Origin: CG10-46-32 sp964606465
GTDB taxonomy: Bacteria > Patescibacteriota > Patescibacteriia > UBA2169
Length of the DNA stretch: 8,357 bases
Direction of reading: 5' to 3'
Assembly (NCBI GenBank): GCA_964606465.1
Contig: CAZSGI010000031.1
Location: forward strand, 1 to 8,357
Position numbers and translations under genes: made by a program. Below are positions 1-5,212 of this stretch, piece after piece; position 1 is the first letter of the stretch, and each line of letters starts with the position of its first letter. The notes beneath the pieces are model-generated. The model was not told the origin of the DNA. It saw only the letters and a list, made by a program, of their open reading frames with translations, and searched no databases.

Positions 1-899
1 AGGATGACAAGCGCTACTCTTTCGTAAAAGGCGATGTGTGTGATTCGCAGATGTTCGTCAAAGCCGCACAGGGCGTTGATGCCATCATCCACTTTGCGGC
101 GGAGTCGCATGTTGACCGCTCCATCCACTCAAGCCATGAGTTCATCCGCACCAACGTGTTTGGCACGCAGGTGGTGATAGATGCAGTGCGCGAGCTCAAC
201 ACCACCCCCAACCCCCTCCTTAATAAAGGAGGGGGAGTTCGGATGATCCTCGTCAGCACGGACGAGGTGTACGGCGACGTGGAGGCGCCGCACAAATCCA
301 AAGACGGGGACCCGTTCAAACCATCCTCGCCCTATTCCGCGTCCAAGGCGGCCGCGGAATCGCTCGCCATCGCCGCAATCAGGACGCACGGGGCGCCTAT
401 CATGATTACTCGGTCAACGAATAATTACGGTCCGTACCAATTTCCGGAGAAGATTTTGCCGCTCTTCATCACCAATTTGCTGGAAGGCAAAAAGGTTCCG
501 CTCTACGACGGGGGCACGCAGATTCGGGACTGGTTGCATGTGGAAGACAACTGTCGCGCGATTGACCTCGTGCTCCGTCATGGAGAGCTCGGGGAAGCGT
601 ACGACATTGCCGCGGAAAACGAGACTGAAGTTACGAACCGTGAAATCACGGAAATGGTTTTGGAGCTGCTCGGTCAGAACAAAGACATGATAGAGCCGGT
701 AAGCGGCTTGCGTCCGGGCCATGACCAGCGCTATGCGGTTGACTCGTCAAAAATCAGGGCCTTGGGCTGGAAGAGAGCAGTTTCGTTGAAAGAAGGCTTA
801 GAGCGCACGGTCACGTGGTATCAAGATCATGAAGACTGGTGGCGGAGAGTGAAGAGCGGAGAGTACCAAGAGTACTACAAGAAGCAGTACCGCGTATGA
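1..899 (+). CDS. rmlB: dTDP-glucose 4,6-dehydratase, 5' partial
   Basis: RmlB converts dTDP-glucose to dTDP-4-keto-6-deoxyglucose in the cytoplasm, the second step of dTDP-L-rhamnose synthesis. The first full codon in view is at position 3, so about 50 N-terminal residues with the NAD-binding GxxGxxG are missing; 298 residues remain. Visible family signatures are AAESHVDRSI, STDEVYG (catalytic Thr-Asp-Glu, codons 258-266), the SDR pair YSASK (Tyr at 333, Lys at 345), NNYGPYQFPEK, QIRDWLHVEDN and RPGHDQRYA. The C-terminus (WWRRVKSGEYQEYYKKQY) is typical and complete. The odd feature is an 11-residue insert (TPNPLLNKGGG) just before the strand carrying STDEVYG; it is encoded by a palindromic repeat and is not part of the family. 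The stop TGA overlaps the rmlD ATG (ATGA), which suggests translational coupling. Identification is very secure. Confidence 0.96.
   Translation, partial: DDKRYSFVKGDVCDSQMFVKAAQGVDAIIHFAAESHVDRSIHSSHEFIRTNVFGTQVVIDAVRELNTTPNPLLNKGGGVRMILVSTDEVYGDVEAPHKSKDGDPFKPSSPYSASKAAAESLAIAAIRTHGAPIMITRSTNNYGPYQFPEKILPLFITNLLEGKKVPLYDGGTQIRDWLHVEDNCRAIDLVLRHGELGEAYDIAAENETEVTNREITEMVLELLGQNKDMIEPVSGLRPGHDQRYAVDSSKIRALGWKRAVSLKEGLERTVTWYQDHEDWWRRVKSGEYQEYYKKQYRV
204..236. repeat. Palindromic coding repeat inside rmlB
   Basis: A perfect 10-bp stem, CCCCCTCCTT (212-221) pairing with AAGGAGGGGG (226-235), with loop AATA, lies in frame within rmlB. It adds the peptide TPNPLLNKGGG. Removing these 33 bases (11 codons) restores an ordinary RmlB reading (VRELNT then VRMILVSTDEVYG), so it looks like an insertion in a surface loop. 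Of the three plus-strand frames, the one used avoids the TAATAA in the loop. The peptide pattern N-P-x-L-x-K-G-G is shared with the element in rmlD. This resembles the protein-coding palindromic repeats known from Rickettsia (RPE) in behaviour, not in sequence. Confidence 0.85.
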
Positions 900-1816
900 A
901 GACGCTCATCATCGGTGCAAAAGGGATGCTGGGCCAGGAGCTTGCTACGGTGTTTGCGGATTGGGAGCCCGTGCTGTGGGATATTGATGAGATTGACATT
1001 ACGGACCGGAATCAAGTCAATGTCCAGGTCAGTGCGCTTGCGCCTGAACTGATTATCAACGCGGCCGCGTACACGAACGTGGACGCGTGCGAGGAGAACG
1101 AGGAGCTTGCAACGCGCGTCAACGGCGTGGCAGTCGGGTATCTCGCGGACGTTGCGTCAAGATTGAACGCGACCTTGGTGCACTACTCAACTGATTACGT
1201 GTTTGATGGTTCTAAACAAGAGGGATACAGCGAAGAGGATATGCCGAATCCCATTAACGCGTACGGCAGGTCAAAACTGGCCGGAGAGCGGGAGTTATTG
1301 TCGCTTATCAAAGAACCCCCCCTTAATCCCCCCCTTACCAAGGGGGGGAAAGAAGGAAATCTCCCCCTTGGTAAGGGGGGGATTATATATATCATCCGCA
1401 CGGCGTGGCTGTACGGGCATGGGGGAAAGAATTTTGTGGAAACCATGCTTTCGTTAGCCGAAAAAGGAGAACCCATCAAGGTTGTGGATGACCAAATCGG
1501 CTCGCCCACGCATGCGCCGGATTTGGCGCAGGCAACCTTTGATCTCGTCAATAGCGGCGAAGAGCCGGGCATCTACCACCGCACCAACAGCGGGGTAACG
1601 AGCTGGTACGGATTTGCCAAAGCGATTTTTGAGGTGTATGGTAAGGACGTTGATTTAGCGCCGTGCAAAACTTCCGAGTATCCGCGCCCGGCAAAGCGGC
1701 CCAGCTACTCAGTCTTGCGGTCAACAAAGCTGCTGCCGCTGCGAGCGTGGCAGGGGGCGTTGGGAGAGTACGCGCTAGATTCCCGCTTTCGCGGGAATGA
1801 CAATAGAATTCTATGA
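896..1816 (+). CDS. rmlD: dTDP-4-dehydrorhamnose reductase with repeat-encoded inserts
   Basis: RmlD uses NAD(P)H to reduce dTDP-4-dehydro-L-rhamnose to dTDP-L-rhamnose, the last step of the pathway. The chosen ATG overlaps the rmlB stop and starts right at the Rossmann strand MKTLIIGAKGMLGQ (GxxGxxG, residues 7-13). An in-frame start at 839 would add 19 residues lying inside rmlB and is not credible. Other signatures are INAAAYTNVDACE (54-67), STDYVFDG (98-105), the catalytic YGRSK (Tyr123, Lys127), RTAWLYG (168-174), and YHRTNSGVTSWYGFA near 227-241. Two oddities come from repeats: residues 141-162 are a 22-residue Pro/Gly-rich insert between the YxxxK helix and RTAWLYG, and the tail after EYA (from 294) is encoded by a dRS3-like element. 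The 306 residues slightly exceed the family's usual size for this reason. No Shine-Dalgarno is visible. All key residues are intact, so activity is likely. Confidence 0.95.
   Translation: MKTLIIGAKGMLGQELATVFADWEPVLWDIDEIDITDRNQVNVQVSALAPELIINAAAYTNVDACEENEELATRVNGVAVGYLADVASRLNATLVHYSTDYVFDGSKQEGYSEEDMPNPINAYGRSKLAGERELLSLIKEPPLNPPLTKGGKEGNLPLGKGGIIYIIRTAWLYGHGGKNFVETMLSLAEKGEPIKVVDDQIGSPTHAPDLAQATFDLVNSGEEPGIYHRTNSGVTSWYGFAKAIFEVYGKDVDLAPCKTSEYPRPAKRPSYSVLRSTKLLPLRAWQGALGEYALDSRFRGNDNRIL
1316..1381. repeat. Inverted-duplicated palindromic coding repeat inside rmlD
   Basis: This 66-base (22-codon) element runs from a C-tract to a G-tract and exactly accounts for the extra residues 141-162 of RmlD. 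It contains two units, each itself an imperfect palindrome: C7-TTACCAA-G7 (1328-1348) and CTC5-TTGGTAA-G7 (1361-1381). Unit two is the reverse complement of unit one at 20 of 21 positions, with a 12-base spacer, so the DNA or RNA could form one long hairpin or two short ones. In frame the units read PPLTKGGK and LPLGKGGI, nearly the same peptide twice. No clear target-site duplication is visible at the edges. Confidence 0.85.
1779..1798. repeat. dRS3-like 20-bp palindrome at the end of rmlD
   Basis: The sequence is ATTCCC, eight bases, GGGAAT. It forms a perfect 8-bp stem (ATTCCCGC/GCGGGAAT) with loop TTTC. It fits the ATTCCC-N8-GGGAAT form described for Neisseria dRS3 repeats; similar elements occur in many bacteria, typically translating to strings such as SRFRGND or FPRKRES. 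Here it encodes SRFRGN at the C-terminus of RmlD and ends 14 bases before the rmlA ATG. No poly-T tract follows and rmlA continues directly, so it is unlikely to be a terminator, though it could still act on the mRNA as a structure. Confidence 0.8.
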
Positions 1817-2538
1817 AAGGCATCATCCTTGCAGGCGGCTCGGGAACGCGGCTTAGCCCGCTCACCAAGGTTACGTCCAAGCAGCTCCTGCCCATCTACC
1901 ACAAGCCCATGATCTACTACCCGCTTGAGACACTCATGCGGGGCGGAATCAGGGAAATCCTCATCATCACGGCTCCGGATAGGGCCGGAGATTTTTTACG
2001 TTTGCTTGGTAGCGGAAAAGAGCTCGGCGCAAAGTTCACGTACGAGATCCAGGACAAGCCCGAGGGAATCGCGCAGGCGTTCATCATCGGCGAGAATTTT
2101 ATCGGGGACGATTCGGTTGCCTTGATCCTCGGGGACAACATTTTTGAGGATGACTTCTCTCAAGCGATCAAGTCATTCAAAACCGGCGGACACGTGTTTG
2201 CCAAACAGGTGCCAGACCCGGAGCGGTTCGGGGTCGTCAAATTTGATGGAACCGGCAAAGCAGAACAAATCGTGGAAAAGCCCAAAGAGCATGTGTCTGA
2301 TTACGCTGTTACGGGTCTCTACCTCTACGATAACCGCGTGGTGGGAATCGCAAAAAATCTCAAGCCTTCATCCCGCGGAGAGCTTGAGATTACGGACGTG
2401 AACAACGCCTACCTCCAGCGCGGCGAGCTCACGGTGAGCGCCGTTGCCGGAGCGTGGCTTGACGCGGGCACGTTTGATTCGCTCTTGGCCGCGAACCTCT
2501 TAATCGCCAAACGGGAAGGCTCTCGCATCCTCTCGTGA
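1813..2538 (+). CDS. rmlA: Glucose-1-phosphate thymidylyltransferase, short form
   Basis: RmlA joins glucose-1-phosphate and dTTP to give dTDP-glucose and pyrophosphate, the entry step to dTDP-L-rhamnose. The start overlaps the rmlD stop (ATGA) and begins MKGIILAGGSGTRL as expected. Motifs: nucleotide-binding GGSGTRLSPLT (8-18), K23, KPMIYYPLETL (31-41), LGDN with metal-binding Asp108, DPERFGVV, EKP (155-157), AVTGLYLYDN, SRGELEITDVN (187-197) and WLDAGT with Asp217. The catalytic core is complete, but the protein stops at 241 residues, whereas classical RmlA such as the E. coli enzyme has about 290. The missing part is the C-terminal segment after the AWLDAGT helix. Short RmlA forms exist elsewhere, so truncation damage is not implied. 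Its last 39 bases overlap the end of the gene on the other strand. No Shine-Dalgarno is seen; coupling to rmlD is likely. Confidence 0.95.
   Translation: MKGIILAGGSGTRLSPLTKVTSKQLLPIYHKPMIYYPLETLMRGGIREILIITAPDRAGDFLRLLGSGKELGAKFTYEIQDKPEGIAQAFIIGENFIGDDSVALILGDNIFEDDFSQAIKSFKTGGHVFAKQVPDPERFGVVKFDGTGKAEQIVEKPKEHVSDYAVTGLYLYDNRVVGIAKNLKPSSRGELEITDVNNAYLQRGELTVSAVAGAWLDAGTFDSLLAANLLIAKREGSRILS
2500..2538. other. Tail-to-tail coding overlap, rmlA and PEGA gene
   Basis: The rmlA stop (TGA, 2536-2538) lies inside the final codons of the minus-strand PEGA gene, and that gene's stop (TTA on the plus strand, 2500-2502) lies inside the last codons of rmlA. There is no intergenic space and no convincing bidirectional terminator: the only dyad at the site is CTCTC/GAGAG around 2530-2541, with a two-base loop and no T-run. 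The transcripts must therefore overlap in antisense at their 3' ends. Confidence 0.85.
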
Positions 2539-3918
2539 GAGCGGGAGCTCCAGCAGGGTTTTGTCTTGGTTGATGAACGTCAGGGAGTTGCGGCGGCGTA
2601 CGTAGCGCAGGCCGCTGATTTCATCTACCCCGCTTCTCAGGCTGGTTGAGCGGGGGTCGCTCGAGGACGTAAGCTCGCTTGAGCGGAGCTCGCCACGAAC
2701 CGCGTAGAACGCGTGAGAAGCGAGCGCATCCACGGCGAGCTCGCGCACCGGCGTTGAGTAGCGCGTGACAAGCGCGCTCGTTTCTTTTCGTTCCGGGAGC
2801 ACGGGAATGGGAGCGGTAAAGAGGCGCGTGTAGATGCCGAACCCGTCCGAGTACACGAGCATGCTCCCGTCGCGCGCCCAGCGCGCCTCGGCGACGTTTC
2901 CGATGGTAGTCACCGCCCTGCCCGAAAGCGGGGGCAGCGCGGTCGGGTTGATGACGGAGAGCGTGTTCGTGCGCGGGTTTCGCACCGCGATGTACGGCGA
3001 GCTCGCCGGAAGCAGTTCGTCGTCCTCACGTACCGGAACGTCGGGGAGCAGGTGCACCGTGGTTTGGTCGGCCGGGTTGATCCACGAGAGCGAGGGGTCG
3101 CCGGACGCGTTGCTCTCAATCATCACAATCCGCTGGGGTAGAACCAGGTAGCTTTTCACCGGCCCTTCATAGACCACGCGCTCGGTGCGCAGGAGGTAGT
3201 TGACGCGCAGCAGGCTCCCGGTTTGGGTGAGGCCGTAGAGCGCGGTTTGGGTGACCGGATCCCACTGGAGGTTGTGCAGGGGGGAAGCGGCAACGTCCGC
3301 GATGGGTACGATCCGTTCCAGGGACCGCGTGTCAAGGAGAATGAACTCCTCGCGGCCGGAGCGGCTTGAGCGGCTGAAGAAAAACGCGTCGCTCGAGGGC
3401 GACCAGGAGAGCGCAACGCGTGACGGGTTTGAGACGTTCGCGATGAGGGTGTCTTTTTGGTTGAGTCGGTTAAAGAGGCGCAGCGTTCCATCGGGGGTGG
3501 TGTAGGCGAGCAAGTCGTACGAGCGGTTCCACCAGTACTGCGCGACCTTTCCTTGGACCACGGCCTCGGGCGAGGCTTTGGCGAACAAGGTGACGGCTTC
3601 TTCGAACGCGGTGATGCGGGGCTGGATTTCTACCTCTTTTTCCCACGGGTGGTACCCCTCTTTTTCTACGAGTAGCTTTATTTTTCCAGGTAGTATAGTA
3701 TTAATGATTGTTGGGGTCGCGTCGCGGTAGAGCTCTCCGTTGAGGTAGACCGCGGCGCCCGGGGGCTCGGATTTCACCACCAAACTCCCGGTCTCCACCA
3801 CGCGGCGGTACTCAAAATCGTACCGGAATCCGGCGGTGTACAGCACCAGCGGCGGAGCCGCGAAAAAGAAGAGGGCCATGAATGAGATGTAGAGCACTCG
3901 CCTTGTTTTCAACGTCAT
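2500..3918 (-). CDS. Membrane-anchored PEGA-domain protein with propeller-like C-terminus
   Basis: The function is unknown. The 472-residue protein starts MTLKTRRVLY and has one hydrophobic segment (about 8-28) after basic residues, giving an N-in, C-out anchor or uncleaved signal. A PEGA domain follows at about 44-100: GSLVVKSEPPGAAVYLNGE, then TILPGKIKLLVEKEGYHPWEKEVEI, the usual beta-rich pattern with the EPPGA hallmark. From about 120 to the end there are repeated short motifs of WD40/TolB style (LSWSPSSDAFFF at 170-181, LQWDPVTQTALYGL at 217-230, ARWARDGSMLVYS at 345-357), which suggest a beta-propeller outside the membrane. PEGA proteins with such C-termini are common in Patescibacteria and are thought to bind surface polymers; a link to the rhamnose-containing envelope next door is inference. 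No Shine-Dalgarno is present; the upstream bases are murA codons. The propeller assignment is moderate, the PEGA call strong. Confidence 0.85.
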   Translation of the reverse strand: MTLKTRRVLYISFMALFFFAAPPLVLYTAGFRYDFEYRRVVETGSLVVKSEPPGAAVYLNGELYRDATPTIINTILPGKIKLLVEKEGYHPWEKEVEIQPRITAFEEAVTLFAKASPEAVVQGKVAQYWWNRSYDLLAYTTPDGTLRLFNRLNQKDTLIANVSNPSRVALSWSPSSDAFFFSRSSRSGREEFILLDTRSLERIVPIADVAASPLHNLQWDPVTQTALYGLTQTGSLLRVNYLLRTERVVYEGPVKSYLVLPQRIVMIESNASGDPSLSWINPADQTTVHLLPDVPVREDDELLPASSPYIAVRNPRTNTLSVINPTALPPLSGRAVTTIGNVAEARWARDGSMLVYSDGFGIYTRLFTAPIPVLPERKETSALVTRYSTPVRELAVDALASHAFYAVRGELRSSELTSSSDPRSTSLRSGVDEISGLRYVRRRNSLTFINQDKTLLELPLSREDARAFPFGD

Positions 3919-3921
3919 ATG
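3916..3921. other. Abutting divergent start codons (CATATG)
   Basis: The minus-strand PEGA gene starts with ATG read from 3918 and murA starts with ATG at 3919, so the two start codons form one CATATG palindrome with nothing between. Both starts fit their families: MurA begins at MSTFVINGGRTLSG, and the PEGA protein has basic residues just before its membrane segment. Promoter and leader signals of each gene must therefore lie in the coding part of the other, or the mRNAs are leaderless. Confidence 0.8.
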
Positions 3922-5181
3922 TCCACTTTCGTCATCAACGGGGGGAGGACGCTCTCCGGACCGTGGCGCGTCCAGGGAATGAAGAACGCGGCCACGCCTT
4001 GCTTAGCCGCAACCTTGCTCTCCCGCGAGCCCTCCACTATCCGCAATATACCCGATATCCGCGATATTAGCCACATGCTCTCCATCCTTTCGGACCTGGG
4101 GGCAACGGTAGCGCGGAGGGATGCGCACACCGTGGTGGTGCACGCGCCCGAAATCAAAAAGCACGAGATGGATTACCTGCTCACCAAGCGCATGCGCTCC
4201 TCGGTGCTGCTGTGGGGGCCGTTGCTCGCGGTGAAGCGATCGGTGCGCAGTCCGGCGCCCGGAGGCTGCAACATCGGCAACCGGCCCCTGGACGCGCACC
4301 TCGGCGCGTTTGCGGGGCTCGGCGCGCTCGCGAGCCTCGGAGAAGACGGATACTATACCATTATCGGCGATTCGTTGCAAGCCTCCACCATCACCCTCCT
4401 CGAGCGCTCGGTGACTGCCACCGAGAACGCGCTCATGCTCGCGGCCACGCTGCCGGGGTCCACCGTCATCCGGAATGCGGCGAGCGAGCCGCACGTGATG
4501 TGTTTGTGCGACATGCTCTCGCGGATGGGCGCCGCCATCACCGGAGCCATGACCGATGAGATTACGGTCAAGGGCTCGCAGAACCTCATGGGCGTTGATT
4601 TTGAGATCATCCCGGACCAGCTCGAGATCGGAACCATTGCCGTGCTCGCCGCGCTCTGCGGGGGAACCGTTTCCATCAGCCCCGTGGTTCCATCGGACGT
4701 GTCAGTCATTAGGGAAAAGCTGGAACAGGCAGGCGTTTCGGTTGACGAATCCGGGGACCGGTGGATTGTGGAGGGCTCGCGGGAGCGCCTCAAATCGTTT
4801 GAGGTTGAAACCGCGCCGCACCCCGGGTTCCCGACCGATTTACAGGCTCCGTTCGGCGTGCTCGCAACCCAGGCGCATGGCGAGAGCCGCATCCATGATC
4901 CCATGTACGAAAACCGGCTCGGGTACCTCGAGAAGCTCGTAGAGATGGGCGCCAGAGCGGACATCAAAGACAGCCACACCGCGCTCATCACGGGCCCGAC
5001 CGAGCTCTCCGGGTGCGCGGTTGACAGCCTTGATCTGCGCGCGGGCGCAACCCTCATCATTGCGGGTTTGGCCGCATCCGGGCAAACTATCGTCAAGGGC
5101 GCTGAAATCATTGATAGGGGGTACGAGGCCATTGACGAGCGCCTGCGGTCATTAGGTGCGGACATCACGAGGGTTGAGTGA
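3919..5181 (+). CDS. murA: UDP-N-acetylglucosamine 1-carboxyvinyltransferase
   Basis: MurA transfers enolpyruvate from PEP to UDP-GlcNAc, the first committed step of peptidoglycan precursor synthesis, in the cytoplasm. The 420 residues match the family's usual length and cover both inside-out alpha/beta barrel halves. Seen motifs are GMKNAATP (20-27, substrate-binding Lys22-Asn23), PGGCNIGNRPLDAH (114-126) with the active-site Cys117 on the mobile loop, ENAL/NAASEPH (about 169-192), IPDQLEIGT (231-239), APHPGFPTDLQA (299-310) with the general base Asp307, YENRLGYLEKLVEMGA (330-345), DLRAGATLI with Arg374, and IDRGYEAIDERL near the end. Cys rather than Asp at the loop predicts fosfomycin sensitivity. 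The start has no Shine-Dalgarno and directly abuts the divergent gene's start. It ends with TGA, 31 bases before ctp. The presence of this gene implies a peptidoglycan wall. Confidence 0.96.
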   Translation: MSTFVINGGRTLSGPWRVQGMKNAATPCLAATLLSREPSTIRNIPDIRDISHMLSILSDLGATVARRDAHTVVVHAPEIKKHEMDYLLTKRMRSSVLLWGPLLAVKRSVRSPAPGGCNIGNRPLDAHLGAFAGLGALASLGEDGYYTIIGDSLQASTITLLERSVTATENALMLAATLPGSTVIRNAASEPHVMCLCDMLSRMGAAITGAMTDEITVKGSQNLMGVDFEIIPDQLEIGTIAVLAALCGGTVSISPVVPSDVSVIREKLEQAGVSVDESGDRWIVEGSRERLKSFEVETAPHPGFPTDLQAPFGVLATQAHGESRIHDPMYENRLGYLEKLVEMGARADIKDSHTALITGPTELSGCAVDSLDLRAGATLIIAGLAASGQTIVKGAEIIDRGYEAIDERLRSLGADITRVE

Positions 5182-5203
5182 GGTGGTTCTGGTGTGGTAA
5201 GAT
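5174..5203 (+). promoter_or_regulatory. Possible sigma-70-type promoter of ctp
   Basis: TTGAGT (5174-5179), an 18-base spacer and TAAGAT (5198-5203) with an upstream TG (TGG-TAAGAT, extended -10) resemble a housekeeping promoter; each hexamer matches its consensus at four of six positions. The -35 part overlaps the last codons of murA. A start 7-8 bases past the -10 would fall at about 5210-5211, only two or three bases before the ctp ATG, so the message would be practically leaderless. This fits the absence of any Shine-Dalgarno there. It was found by eye, and chance is not excluded. Confidence 0.4.
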
Positions 5204-5212
5204 GACTCTGGT

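Noticed and set aside
839..895. Upstream in-frame start for rmlD (extra 19 residues)
   Set aside because: The extra residues overlap conserved rmlB coding sequence and do not belong to the RmlD family, whose N-terminus fits the ATG at 896.
1328..1395. Strong hairpin followed by an AT-rich run in rmlD, resembling a terminator, or a new promoter with TATATA at 1384-1389
   Set aside because: The rmlD frame continues with conserved RTAWLYG, there is no T-run after the stem, and no -35 element lies 16-18 bases before the TATATA. It is best explained as a coding repeat.
2530..2552. CTCTC/GAGAG and GGAGCTCC dyads at the rmlA end as a bidirectional terminator
   Set aside because: The stems are short, one has a two-base loop, and no T-tract follows on either strand.
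3676..3711. AT-rich patch with AGTATA (TATACT on the minus strand) inside the PEGA gene as an internal promoter
   Set aside because: It codes for the PEGA segment TIINTILPGKIKLL, and no -35 hexamer is apparent at the right distance.
4353..5168. Long open frame on the minus strand opposite murA
   Set aside because: The plus-strand MurA is conserved over its whole length; the antisense frame is a by-product of GC-rich codon use and shows no recognisable domain.
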